A stretch of 48,328 nucleotides of DNA from an uncultured Shewanella sp. (lineage in GTDB: Bacteria; Pseudomonadota; Gammaproteobacteria; Enterobacterales; Shewanellaceae), in the NCBI RefSeq assembly GCF_947495455.1, contig NZ_CANLZC010000036.1, positions 1-48,328 on the forward strand. Direction: 5' to 3'. Below the pieces are notes generated by a model, which saw only the letters and a list, made by a program, of their open reading frames with translations, was not told the origin of the DNA and searched no databases. The translations under genes and the position numbers were made by a program. How positions within the stretch are numbered: the first letter of the stretch is position 1; every line of letters starts with the position of its first letter. Shown piece after piece: positions 27,195 to 36,311 of this stretch.

Positions 27195-29255
27195 ATGAAA
27201 AAAGTGAGTCATTTAGCAATAACCGTAGCGCTGAGCTTAGGGTTAGTTGCTTGTGGTAGTAGCGGGTTATTCAATAGTGCGACTGAGAAAAGTCAATCTA
27301 ACTTAGTGTCTGGCATTGATAAAGCGAATTTTGATACTGCTATTCGTCCTCAAGATGATTTTTATTATAGTGTCAATGGCCATTGGCTCGCGACGCATCC
27401 TGTTCCTGCAGATAAATCAAACTATGGTGCTTTTTCAGTGCTTTATGAGCAAAGCCAAGCTGCGCTAAAAGATATCATCGAAAAAGCGGCAGCGAAAAAG
27501 CATGTGGCTGCTGGCTCGGTAGAGCAAAAAGTAGGTGACTTTTATAAAAGTTATATGAATACCTCATTAATTGAGAGTATGGGGGTTATGCCGCTTAAAA
27601 GCTTACTGAAGCAAATTGATATGGCAAAAGATCATGATGCAGTCGCAGGAATGATGGGGGAATTACTCATCAATGGTGTCACCATGCCAATTAGCTTTTA
27701 TGTGAGCAACGATGCCAAAAATTCAACACAAAATGCGGTATACTTAGCTCAGTCAGGATTAACCTTACCTGATAGAGATTATTACTTAAAAGACACGAAA
27801 AAGTTTAAGAAAAATAGAGCCGAACTTAAGCAATATGTTGAAGACATTATGGCGCAGGCAGGTTACGTGTATTCGAAGCGAGCCAGTGAAAGTGTGTCAA
27901 AAATAGAAACTTTTATCGCGAAGAGTCAATGGAGTCGTGTTGAGTCCCGTGATGCTCATAAAACCTATAATAAAATGAGTGCTAAGCAGCTTAATACTAA
28001 GTTAGCGGACTTTGATTTTCCTCAATTTTCAAAAGCGGTTGGTTTTAGTCAAGCCAAAGAGATGATTGTTGAGCAACCTTCTTATTTTGCCGATTTAGGT
28101 AAACAGTTTGACTCATTTAGTGTAGAAGAGTGGAAAGACTATATGGCTTTTCATTTAGTGGATGCTTATGCTGAGTTACTCAGCAAAAACTTTGTTAATT
28201 TGCATTTTGATTTTCATGGCAAAACTTTAATGGGTATTGAAGTGCAAAAACCACGCTGGAAGAAAGCGGTGGATGCAGAAGATGAAGTCCTTGGTGAGTT
28301 AGTTGGGCAAGAATATGTGGCAAAATACTTTAAGCCCGAAGCCAAAGCCAAAATGGAAGTGATGATCCAGAATTTGATCAAAGGCTTTGAAGTGAGTATT
28401 AATGAACTGGAATGGATGACACCTGCAACAAAAGTTGCTGCCCAAGAGAAATTATCAAAGTTTACCTATAAAATTGGTTATCCGGATAAATGGAAAGATT
28501 ACAGTAAACTTACCATCAAAGCGGATGACTTAGTGGGAAACTATGAGCGCTATGCAAAGTTCGAATACGCTAAAATGATCGATAAACTGGGCAAACCCAT
28601 CGATCGCACTGAATGGCATATGACACCACAAACAGTGAATGCCTATTACAACCCGGTGATGAACGAAATTGTCTTTCCAGCCGCTATTTTACAGCCGCCT
28701 TTCTTTGATATGAAGGCTGATGATGCGGTGAATTATGGTGGCATTGGCGCGGTTATTGGTCATGAAATCAGCCATGGGTTTGACGATCAAGGTGCTAAAT
28801 ATGATGGCGATGGTAACTTGCGTGATTGGTGGTCAGATAAAGACCGAGAGGAGTTTAAAAAGCGTGCTGCAAAACTGGCGGCTCAATATTCAAAGTATGA
28901 AGCCTTGCCCGGTGAATTTGTCAACGGTGAGCTGACGTTAGGTGAAAATATTGGTGATTTAGGTGGCTTAACGGTGGCTGAGCGTTCATATCGTTTAAGT
29001 TTAAAGGGCGAGCCTTCACCTGTGATCGATGGCTTAACCGGAGAGCAGCGCTTGTTTATGGGATGGTCACAAGTGTGGCGCCGTAATTATCGAGATGAAG
29101 AGCTAAAACGCCGTTTGCTGGTGGATCCTCATTCGCCGAGTCATTTCCGCGCTATGGGAACACCAAGAAATATTCCTGCTTTTTATCAAGCTTTTGATGT
29201 GCAGCCCAGCGATAAAATGTATTTACCTCAGGATCAGCGGGTTAAGATCTGGTAA
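27195..29255 (+). CDS. M13-family zinc metallopeptidase, lipoprotein (PepO/neprilysin type)
   Basis: A predicted periplasmic oligopeptidase, 686 residues. The N-terminus has a lipoprotein signal with lipobox LVAC (Cys about 21). The zinc site is HEISH (523-527) with the third ligand Glu584 in ENIGDLGG, and the M13 substrate motif NAYYNP upstream. The C-terminus ends VKIW, the usual M13 C-terminal Trp. GGGGAC precedes the ATG at 27195; a TTG 12 bp earlier is less likely. It stands alone, ending in a strong terminator. Family members cut peptides shorter than about 40 residues; the substrate is unknown. Confidence 0.95.
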   Translation: MKKVSHLAITVALSLGLVACGSSGLFNSATEKSQSNLVSGIDKANFDTAIRPQDDFYYSVNGHWLATHPVPADKSNYGAFSVLYEQSQAALKDIIEKAAAKKHVAAGSVEQKVGDFYKSYMNTSLIESMGVMPLKSLLKQIDMAKDHDAVAGMMGELLINGVTMPISFYVSNDAKNSTQNAVYLAQSGLTLPDRDYYLKDTKKFKKNRAELKQYVEDIMAQAGYVYSKRASESVSKIETFIAKSQWSRVESRDAHKTYNKMSAKQLNTKLADFDFPQFSKAVGFSQAKEMIVEQPSYFADLGKQFDSFSVEEWKDYMAFHLVDAYAELLSKNFVNLHFDFHGKTLMGIEVQKPRWKKAVDAEDEVLGELVGQEYVAKYFKPEAKAKMEVMIQNLIKGFEVSINELEWMTPATKVAAQEKLSKFTYKIGYPDKWKDYSKLTIKADDLVGNYERYAKFEYAKMIDKLGKPIDRTEWHMTPQTVNAYYNPVMNEIVFPAAILQPPFFDMKADDAVNYGGIGAVIGHEISHGFDDQGAKYDGDGNLRDWWSDKDREEFKKRAAKLAAQYSKYEALPGEFVNGELTLGENIGDLGGLTVAERSYRLSLKGEPSPVIDGLTGEQRLFMGWSQVWRRNYRDEELKRRLLVDPHSPSHFRAMGTPRNIPAFYQAFDVQPSDKMYLPQDQRVKIW

Positions 29256-29286
29256 GCCTTGACATGTGATTGTTTGGTTTAAAATA

Positions 29287-29316
29287 AAAAAGCGCATTCA
29301 GTGGAATGCGCTTTTT
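29287..29316 (+). terminator. Rho-independent terminator after the M13 peptidase
   Basis: AAAAAGCGCATTC and GAATGCGCTTTTT form a perfect 13-bp stem with a 4-nt loop and a T5 run, about 30 bp after the stop codon. Confidence 0.92.
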
Positions 29317-29353
29317 GGTTGATGAATGGATATTTTAATAAATAAGGGAATAC

Positions 29354-30166
29354 ATGTTTACATTACCCGAACTCAAAGATTCAACTTTATCATTTGAAAA
29401 TAAAATACTGACGTTAATCTTTAACCGCCATGATGTGCGCAATGCATTGACGGGTACACATATCGTGGATGATATTGTGCAAAGCATTACTTGGGCAAAT
29501 ACTTGTTTAGAAGTGGCCGTTGTTATTATGACTGGGGCCGGAACGGCTTTCTCCTCTGGGGGGAATGTGAAAGATATGGCCGAGCGTAAAGGCGATTTCG
29601 CGGGTAATGTCAGTGAGCTTGAAGAAAAATATCGCAGAGGAATACAACGACTTGCATTGATTATGGAGCAAGCTGAAATGCCCGTCATCGCAGCCGTTAA
29701 TGGTGCTGCAATGGGAGCTGGATTTGATTTAGCGAATATGTGTGATTTGCGAATAGCTTCGAATAAGGCCAAATTTGGAGAAACCTTCATTAATCTTGGC
29801 TTGATCCCAGGTGATGGGGGGGCTTGGTTTATGCAACGTTTAATAGGTTATCAAAAAGCGGCAGAACTGACTTTTACAGGAAGGATCATCGATGCTCAAG
29901 AAGCTAAGGAGTTAGGTATAGTATTAAAGGTGGTTGAGCCTAGGTTATTGATGGAGACAGTGAATGAACTTGCTTTAGAAGTGGCTAATAAGCCGGCGGC
30001 AGCCTTACGATTAACGAAAAGGTTGATGAAAATGGCTCAACGTACCCAATTACCTGACTTTTTAACGATCTGTGCAGCCTTTCAAGGCATGGCGCATCAA
30101 GAGCCTGATCATTTAAGGGCGGTTAATCAGCTTATTGATAAAATGAATAAGCCGAGTGTAAAGTAG
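29354..30166 (+). CDS. Crotonase (enoyl-CoA hydratase/isomerase) family protein with altered active site
   Basis: A 270-residue crotonase. The oxyanion-hole segments are present: GTAFSSGGNVKDM and NGAAMGAGFDLANMCDLRIAS. The two glutamates of true enoyl-CoA hydratases are not: the first position (GCEL in rat) is Asp in GFDL, and the second (FGQPEI) is Phe in FGETFI, although a Glu sits two residues earlier. So water-adding hydratase activity is doubtful; an isomerase, lyase or other acyl-CoA reaction is more likely. AAGGGA precedes the ATG by 5 bases. It is isolated, without other beta-oxidation genes nearby. Confidence 0.88.
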   Translation: MFTLPELKDSTLSFENKILTLIFNRHDVRNALTGTHIVDDIVQSITWANTCLEVAVVIMTGAGTAFSSGGNVKDMAERKGDFAGNVSELEEKYRRGIQRLALIMEQAEMPVIAAVNGAAMGAGFDLANMCDLRIASNKAKFGETFINLGLIPGDGGAWFMQRLIGYQKAAELTFTGRIIDAQEAKELGIVLKVVEPRLLMETVNELALEVANKPAAALRLTKRLMKMAQRTQLPDFLTICAAFQGMAHQEPDHLRAVNQLIDKMNKPSVK

Positions 30167-30181
30167 TATAAAAAATAATGG

Positions 30182-30205
30182 ATCCCAAAATAGCAATTTT
30201 GGGAT
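30182..30205. terminator. Bidirectional hairpin terminator
   Basis: ATCCCAAAAT / ATTTTGGGAT, a perfect 10-bp stem with loop AGCA, lies between the convergent crotonase and ABC-F genes. Leftward it is followed by CCATTATTTTTT, a good U-tract for the minus strand. Confidence 0.75.
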
Positions 30206-30230
30206 TACTTGTTACAAATCATATTGTTGC

Positions 30231-31808
30231 TTAGGTGTGATCTAATGACAGAGATTGTGTGATCCCGCATCGCTTAATAAAATCCTCATCGTGACTAATG
30301 AGAATAAAAGCGCCTTTATAAGCGGCTAACATATTCGCCAGTATGTGTTTTGACTCAATATCGAGATGATTATCAGGTTCATCGAGCAGAAGGAGAGGAG
30401 CTGGGATCTGTAAGTTCACTGTGAGTAAGGCGAGTTTGACTTTTTCGCCTCCGCTTAATTGCTTGAGTGTTCGATAAACCGTATTTGCTCTAAAGCCGAT
30501 ACCCGCCAGTAACGTACGGATCTGTGTTTCATCGGTTTTATTACAGTGATGTTGAACATAGTTTAAAACAGATTGTTGTTGACAGGGTAATTCAATGTAT
30601 TGATTTAAAAGAAACAGTGATGTATTGATATTGACATAGCCTTGTTTGAGATGCGCTTTTTTTAGTAACACCTGAAATAGAGTAGACTTGCCGCAGCCAT
30701 TTGCACCTTGTAAGTGAATTTTGTCATTTGAATGGAGGATGAGTTGGATCGGCAACTTGTCGCCATAGGGTAATATGCCATTATCGATATGCAATAATGT
30801 GCCTTTCTTGCTAGAGGGGGTGGGTAAATATAAGTGTTGTTTTTGAGTTGTCTCAGTATGTGCGTTAAGTTGATTCAGAGTATGCTGCAAAGACGCATTT
30901 TGGGATTGGTATTGTTTCATGCGATTAGATGTTCCTGAAGTGGCTTTATCTTTTTTTGCATTGAGTAACATTTTGGGTTGACTGCCTTTTTGTCGAATTT
31001 TTTTACCCATAATGGCTCGTTTATCTGCTTTTTCCTTATTAAATTGATGTTGTGCTTGTAATTGCTGTTGTTGTTTTCGAATATTGAATAATTGACGCTC
31101 AACTGATTCTTGCTGTTGTTTTTTTTGCTTACAATAGAAGTCGAAATTACCGCCATATGCTTTGAGTCCTAGAGAGTTCAGTTCCCAGATATGTTCCATT
31201 TCTCTGAGTAGTAAAAGATCGTGGCTGATCAGCAAAATTGATCCCGTGAAGAGGTGAAGTTGTTTGATGAGCCATTTTTTGGCGCTAGAGTCTAAGTGAT
31301 TACTCGGCTCATCTAAAATTAATAAGCCTGCATCGGATTGGAATAGTTTCCATAATCTTAAACAAGACAGTTGACCTCCACTGAGGTGTGAACAAAGCAT
31401 ATGAGGATTATTGGGTAGTTTAAGTTGGCGGAGTAACTGTGAAAGTTCATCTTCTAAAAGCCAGTTGTCGGCAATAATATCAAACCATTTATTCTCACTA
31501 TGGCCTTGCTTAACCTTATTAAGAGCGTTAAGAATACTCTCAACATTCAGATATTGGGCAATGGTGAGTTGAGGAGCAATATCATTTAATGCAAATTGAT
31601 GATAGCAGTGTACTTGAGTATTGAGATTGACTGAGCCTGATGTTGGGCTGCGCTGCAAGGACAATAGCTCAGTTAAAATGGATTTTCCTGAGCCATTTCG
31701 CCCAATTAAGCCCGTTAGACGAGCCTGTAAGCTACAAGAAATGTTGCTGAATATGTAGTTGCCATTCTCAAATTGATAAGAAAGCTGACTGGCTTGTAAT
31801 AAAGGCAT
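30231..31808 (-). CDS. ABC-F family ATPase of unassigned subgroup
   Basis: A soluble twin-ATPase protein without membrane helices, 525 residues. First cassette: Walker A GRNGSGKS, signature LSGGQ, Walker B LLILDEPSNHLD. Linker about residues 230-310, Lys/Gln-rich and coiled (KQQQQLQAQHQ). Second cassette: GANGCGKS, LSGGE, LLLLDEPDNHLD. ABC-F proteins act on ribosomes, either in translation or in protecting against antibiotics. It does not look like Uup, EttA, YbiT or YheS to me, and I cannot place it. The ATG at 31808 has TGGAGG at good spacing; the one at 31814 abuts that site. Confidence 0.88.
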   Translation of the reverse strand: MPLLQASQLSYQFENGNYIFSNISCSLQARLTGLIGRNGSGKSILTELLSLQRSPTSGSVNLNTQVHCYHQFALNDIAPQLTIAQYLNVESILNALNKVKQGHSENKWFDIIADNWLLEDELSQLLRQLKLPNNPHMLCSHLSGGQLSCLRLWKLFQSDAGLLILDEPSNHLDSSAKKWLIKQLHLFTGSILLISHDLLLLREMEHIWELNSLGLKAYGGNFDFYCKQKKQQQESVERQLFNIRKQQQQLQAQHQFNKEKADKRAIMGKKIRQKGSQPKMLLNAKKDKATSGTSNRMKQYQSQNASLQHTLNQLNAHTETTQKQHLYLPTPSSKKGTLLHIDNGILPYGDKLPIQLILHSNDKIHLQGANGCGKSTLFQVLLKKAHLKQGYVNINTSLFLLNQYIELPCQQQSVLNYVQHHCNKTDETQIRTLLAGIGFRANTVYRTLKQLSGGEKVKLALLTVNLQIPAPLLLLDEPDNHLDIESKHILANMLAAYKGAFILISHDEDFIKRCGITQSLSLDHT

Positions 31809-32104
31809 AATCATCCTCCAAAGTTATAGAGGATAAGACGCTGATTGATAAACTCTATGTTTGAGTTTAGTGTGTCATTAAGAGAATAGTTAAACTGATG
31901 CTTCTATCGATATGAAATAAACATACAGATCATCATGAAACCGCGTCTAATCCTATTAGTCCAAATAAAAAACAAAAATGGATAACAGGCTTAGTTGTTC
32001 ATCTTGGCATCATCTGTGTGTTTGAGAGGGTATTAATACTAACCCTTTGGTGGATATAAAATCAAGCTATGCTTTATCAGCGGATATTATTAATGGGGGG
32101 AGCA
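31809..32104. other. Intergenic region between divergent ABC-F and aminotransferase genes
   Basis: About 300 bp. One frame (31916-32062) stays open and reads like a short membrane peptide (KKQKWITGLVVHLGIICVF) but has no ATG, GTG or TTG start, so I do not call it a gene. It may be a remnant or chance. Promoters for both neighbours must lie here. Confidence 0.35.
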
Positions 32105-33244
32105 ATGAACAGTAAGTTACCTAATGTAGGCACGACGATTTTTTCAGTGATGACGCAATTGGCTAATGAGCATGATGCGATCAACTTGTCCCAAGGTTTT
32201 CCAGATTTTCAATGTCCTAGTGAATTAATGGAAAGCGTTTACTTTTATATGAAACAGGGGAAGAATCAATATGCGCCTATGGCAGGATTACCTGCATTAC
32301 AGCAGCAGATTGCTGATAAAGTTGGTCATTTATACCAATTAAAAATTAATCCATCTGATGAGGTCACTGTGACTTCTGGTGCGACTGAAGCATTATTTTG
32401 TGCGATTCATACTGTCATAAAACCAGGAGATGAAGTCATAGTCTTCGATCCCTGTTATGATTCTTACGAGCCTGCCATTCTATTAGCGGGTGGAAAGGCG
32501 GTACACTTACCTCTGATCGCACCCGATTATCATATTGATTGGGAAGTGGTAAAAAAATCGGTGAATGAGCGTTCTCGACTGATCATTATCAATAGTCCAC
32601 ATAATCCTACAGGTGCAGCGCTCACTAATGAAGATATGTTACAGCTATCTATAATCGTAAAGATGAATGATTTATTTGTATTATCAGATGAAGTGTATGA
32701 GCATATTATTTTTGATCAAAAATTGCATCAAAGTGTGCTCAGATATTCTGATTTATATCAGCGATGTTTTGCTGTTTTCTCATTTGGAAAAACATATCAT
32801 GTGACGGGCTGGAAAGTGGGGTATTGTATTGCGCCACCTAAGTTAACGAGTGAGTTTAGAAAGGTACATCAATTTGTGACTTTTGATACTGCCACGCCCC
32901 TACAGTACGCATTAGCCGACTTTATGAAAAGCTGTCCGCAGCATTATTTGGCATTACCTGATTTTTATCAACAAAAAAGAGATTTGTTTTGCCGATTATT
33001 AATTGGATCCAAGTTTTCCTTGATACCATCTCAAGGGACTTTTTTTCAGCTACTTGAATACTCAGCGATTACTACACAAAATGATGTGGATTTTGCGAAA
33101 GCATTAACCATCAATCAGAAAGTAGCCGGTATTCCTGTTTCTGTTTTTTCAATGCAACCGACGAAAGAAAAATATTTACGTTTTTGTTTTGCCAAGGATG
33201 ATGCCACCTTGATAAAAGCGACTGATATACTAAAGCAGTTGTAA
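32105..33244 (+). CDS. ybdL: Methionine aminotransferase, YbdL-like (PLP class I)
   Basis: A PLP-dependent fold-type I aminotransferase, 379 residues from the ATG at 32105. It matches E. coli YbdL closely along its length as I recall it: KLPNVGTTIFSVMTQLA, AINLSQGFPDFQCP, NQYAPMAGLPALQQQIA, VTSGATEAL, DEVYEHI, and SFGKTYHVTGWKVGYCIAPP containing the PLP lysine. YbdL transaminates methionine and, more weakly, His and Phe, with 2-oxo-4-methylthiobutanoate as partner in methionine salvage. GGGGGGAG immediately precedes the start; an upstream in-frame ATG at 32069 is less likely. It converges on the alpha/beta hydrolase. Confidence 0.9.
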   Translation: MNSKLPNVGTTIFSVMTQLANEHDAINLSQGFPDFQCPSELMESVYFYMKQGKNQYAPMAGLPALQQQIADKVGHLYQLKINPSDEVTVTSGATEALFCAIHTVIKPGDEVIVFDPCYDSYEPAILLAGGKAVHLPLIAPDYHIDWEVVKKSVNERSRLIIINSPHNPTGAALTNEDMLQLSIIVKMNDLFVLSDEVYEHIIFDQKLHQSVLRYSDLYQRCFAVFSFGKTYHVTGWKVGYCIAPPKLTSEFRKVHQFVTFDTATPLQYALADFMKSCPQHYLALPDFYQQKRDLFCRLLIGSKFSLIPSQGTFFQLLEYSAITTQNDVDFAKALTINQKVAGIPVSVFSMQPTKEKYLRFCFAKDDATLIKATDILKQL

Positions 33245-33253
33245 GGGAGGATG

Positions 33254-33946
33254 TTAGGTTATTTTGAGCCAATTCATAAGATGGTTAGATAGTATCGACG
33301 GCTCTTCTAAAGGAAGCATATGTCCTTCACTTTCATTGGGCAGCAATGTGCAATTATGATAAATGTCGGCAAATTTGGTCAACCATTTTGTGTCAACTAA
33401 TGGATCGAGAGTATTATAAAAAAAGGTGATATTGATAGAAAGCTTGGCTAATTTTTCAAATAAGTCTTCTCTATGGGTGGTCCATTTTAGCTGACTTTTA
33501 AGTGTTTTTTCTCCAAGTTCCATATCCATTCGCATAATAGTGTCAATAATTTCTTCATTTTGAGTATTTAACATGCTATTAGCTTTTTGGCGAGTGATCC
33601 CTTTGTAGCCATAAGTATTGATATATTTTAAGGTCTCCTCACGTCCCGAGATTTCATTGGAGGATAATGGGCAAGGTGAGTTGGATATAATAAAGACTTT
33701 GTTCACTCTGTGTGGGAATTTAGTCGAAAAGTGGGCGGCAATATATCCACCTAATGAGAAGCCTACGATATTGACTTTTTGCTCTTGAATAATTTCTTCT
33801 AATGAATCGGTAATGCTGTTCAAATCTAGGCCACTTAAAATGGGAATATGAAGTAGTTCATATTCTTTATGTAAGAGGTCAGAAAGCTTGTCCCATAATT
33901 TAGCATTGCACATAGTGCCTGGAAGCAAGTAGATTTTTTCTTTCAT
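33254..33946 (-). CDS. Alpha/beta-fold hydrolase
   Basis: A small alpha/beta hydrolase, about 230 residues from the ATG at 33946. The triad is visible: nucleophile Ser in GFSLGG, acid Asp in NTLDPLV, and His in SEGHMLPLE. The start region KIYLLPGTMCNAKLW matches the oxyanion strand and loop of this family; the esterase/BioH-like group fits best and the substrate is unknown. The frame stays open to an ATG at 34051 (adding 35 residues), but that tail is unlike the family. It lies 9 bp from the aminotransferase stop, converging with it. Confidence 0.82.
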   Translation of the reverse strand: MKEKIYLLPGTMCNAKLWDKLSDLLHKEYELLHIPILSGLDLNSITDSLEEIIQEQKVNIVGFSLGGYIAAHFSTKFPHRVNKVFIISNSPCPLSSNEISGREETLKYINTYGYKGITRQKANSMLNTQNEEIIDTIMRMDMELGEKTLKSQLKWTTHREDLFEKLAKLSINITFFYNTLDPLVDTKWLTKFADIYHNCTLLPNESEGHMLPLEEPSILSNHLMNWLKIT

Positions 33947-34398
33947 TGAACCACCATTCGTCATTATTTTAGCGGCGTCTAATGCTAATACAGTATTCAA
34001 TACCCTACTTTCGTTGGAAGAGCAAGCAGGTTTAAATATTTTGTTACTCATTTTATCTTAGCAATATTTTAATAAAAGAGGGTTACTTTGAGGCATTAAT
34101 TGCTCCTGCATAAATGACATTTCCATCATCCTTGATGATCATCGAGCTTAGTTATTCTAAGCCGATGTTTAATAACACAGTATAAAAGGCTTTCCTCTTT
34201 ACTAATATGAGTCAGTCCTTTGGGAGTGTATAAAAGCCCCTATTTCTACGTTGTATCATTCTAAAAGGCAATAAGCATTTCGGCCCCTTTTCTTGCAAAA
34301 GAGTACGCCTTGAATTAGGTACTTTTACGCACTCTGAAAACAGGTACCTTGAAGTATCACGGGTATAGTTAACACCAAAGTTATGAGTTTATATCTGC
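33947..34398. other. Intergenic region upstream of the permease
   Basis: About 450 bp without a recognised gene; the part up to 34051 could be an N-terminal extension of the hydrolase. AT-rich, with a short GGTACC palindrome region near 34340. I looked for a purine riboswitch for the following permease and saw none. Confidence 0.35.
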
Positions 34399-34404
34399 TA
34401 TACT
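34399..34404 (+). promoter_or_regulatory. Extended -10 promoter upstream of the permease
   Basis: TGC-TATACT is an extended -10 element (TGn plus TATACT). The -35 position (CAAAGT) is poor, as is common when the TGn is present. It would leave a 5' leader of about 150 nt before the permease ATG at 34563, which is long enough for regulation. Confidence 0.5.
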
Positions 34405-34562
34405 AGAAGTAATAAATTAGGTTTTTTGATATTTAATTTATTGAAATAAAAATAAAAGTCTTATATTTATTGGTTTGTTATGTTTGGTTTTCATCACAGT
34501 GATGATGATCCATATTGGAGTCTTCAAATTATAAACCCACAAACTTTTAGGCATGGAGTGCA

Positions 34563-36227
34563 ATGACGCTTTCACGTTCAAAATTGTTGAGTATGACTGC
34601 ACAGCAGTCTTTGATAGGTTTTTTAGGCTTGGCGTTTTCGGTAGTGATTTTTCGCGAAAGTGGATTAAGTGACGAGTTAATTGTTCAAAAACTGCAATGG
34701 GTGTTAATTGCTTATGCCATAGGCACCTTATTACAAGCTGTATATTGGAAAAAAATCGGTATAGGAACGGGATTAATGTTGCCGCCCATTAGTGGGGCAA
34801 TTTATGTACAGCCCTCTATTCTTGCTATCGCCATTGGTGGATTACCTTTGTTGATTGGTATGACTATCTTCGCAGGACTTTGTGAGTTTATTCTGTCATT
34901 TATTCTACGGCGAACGCGTATTATTTTTCCGCCAGAAATTTGTGGTTTGGTTTTGCTATTGGTGGGATTGGAGCTCGGCATCACCAGTATTCAAGCAGGA
35001 GCAAAGGCCCCTTATATTATTAATGGTGCAATTTTGCTGGCGACCTTATTGCCTATTGTTGTGCTAAGCGTTTGGGGGAAAGGCTATATACGTCATGTGT
35101 GTAGCATGATTGGCGTATTTACTGGTTTTATTGCGACTTTATATTTTCAGGGGGTCGGTAATGTCAATGAGTTTAATCTTGCTTTTTTTACTTTTCCCCC
35201 ATTAAGTGCCATTACAGAGCAAAGTATTAGTTTTAATTGGTCGCTTAGTTTACCGTTTTTTCTTGTTGGATTTGCCGCTACGATTCGAAGCTTAGGTTTA
35301 ACCATGAGCGTGCAACAAGCGAATGATCCTCAATGGAGAAAACCGAATTACGTTTCACTTCAACGCGCTATAAGAACCGATGGTTTGGCGGCTATGATTG
35401 CCGGAATGCTAGGGGTCAATGGTATCAATGTTTCTCCTACATCGACGACGATGGCGATAGCCTTTAGGTGTACAGATGTAGTGTTAAGTTATGCAATGAG
35501 CATTGTGTTCCTTCTACTTTCTTGTTGTACAGGGTTACTGGTTTATATTGCGAACTCACCTTTGCCTATTGTGGCTGCCCTATTGTTGTATTACGCAGCA
35601 TTTATTTTTACCGGAGGGATCAGAACGATTGGGGCGCAATCTTTTGGTATAAGACAAGCTTTTACCATTGGGATTTCTTTTTGTGTGGCGATTAGCATTT
35701 ATATTATTCCTCAAGCTTACCAAGTTTTGCCTGCCCCTTTGAATGTGTTTGGTCGCTCAAGTTTAGCTTTAGGGCTGATTTCTGCTGTGGTGTTGAACAT
35801 GTTTTTTTCCATTGGTTCAAGAAGAAATGCACGATTTATATTAAGAATGGAAAATTATCCCGATAGGAAAATTCGTGAAAACATTCACACTTATGGTAAT
35901 TCCTGGGGGCTAAAGCAAGATTTAGTGGAAGATACCATTTTGATTGCAAAGGAAATAGCTCATGATATACACCATGCTAATTTGGCTGAGAGTGATATTA
36001 TTGTTGAAGCAAAAGATAATAGCATCGAGTTTTGTGTGTCTTTATCTTACACTGGCGCCCCTTATAAAATGATGCCATTGCAGACGGTAAATATGGAAAA
36101 AATTTTAGATGAAGAGATGTTTATCGAAGGGTTAAAAATCTACTTGAGAGGCATGATGCCAGATCGAGTGTCGACATCGCTAACCCATAACGATCAATGT
36201 TGTGTCATGGTGAGTTTTCATCATTAA
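34563..36227 (+). CDS. NCS2-type nucleobase permease with C-terminal HATPase-like domain
   Basis: A 554-residue membrane protein. Residues 1 to about 425 are very hydrophobic, 12 or more helices, with the overall pattern of the nucleobase-ascorbate (NCS2/SLC23) transporters, including a half-helix segment AGMLGVNGINVSPTSTTMAIAFR where NCS2 members carry the substrate-binding motif. The last ~130 residues are soluble and look like a degenerate RsbW/HATPase_c fold: an N-box-like helix LVEDTILIAKEIAHDI, then a strand pair IIVEAKDNSIEFCVSLSYTGAPY in the place of the D-G-P-F box, lacking the key Asn and Asp. This fusion is unusual. Substrate unknown. GGAG lies 4 bases before the ATG. Confidence 0.78.
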   Translation: MTLSRSKLLSMTAQQSLIGFLGLAFSVVIFRESGLSDELIVQKLQWVLIAYAIGTLLQAVYWKKIGIGTGLMLPPISGAIYVQPSILAIAIGGLPLLIGMTIFAGLCEFILSFILRRTRIIFPPEICGLVLLLVGLELGITSIQAGAKAPYIINGAILLATLLPIVVLSVWGKGYIRHVCSMIGVFTGFIATLYFQGVGNVNEFNLAFFTFPPLSAITEQSISFNWSLSLPFFLVGFAATIRSLGLTMSVQQANDPQWRKPNYVSLQRAIRTDGLAAMIAGMLGVNGINVSPTSTTMAIAFRCTDVVLSYAMSIVFLLLSCCTGLLVYIANSPLPIVAALLLYYAAFIFTGGIRTIGAQSFGIRQAFTIGISFCVAISIYIIPQAYQVLPAPLNVFGRSSLALGLISAVVLNMFFSIGSRRNARFILRMENYPDRKIRENIHTYGNSWGLKQDLVEDTILIAKEIAHDIHHANLAESDIIVEAKDNSIEFCVSLSYTGAPYKMMPLQTVNMEKILDEEMFIEGLKIYLRGMMPDRVSTSLTHNDQCCVMVSFHH

Positions 36228-36311
36228 CCGCTTTGCATGAGCTGCCTTGCTGTTAATGGCAACGAATGGGCTGACTATAGCGATATCATTGCCTTAAATG
36301 ATGATCGTTTT

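Noticed and set aside
31916..32062. Open frame reading like a small membrane peptide
   Set aside because: It has no ATG, GTG or TTG start and no ribosome site; it may be a remnant but cannot be supported.
34405..34562. Purine riboswitch in the permease leader
   Set aside because: No three-way-junction aptamer core or terminator/antiterminator arrangement was recognised.
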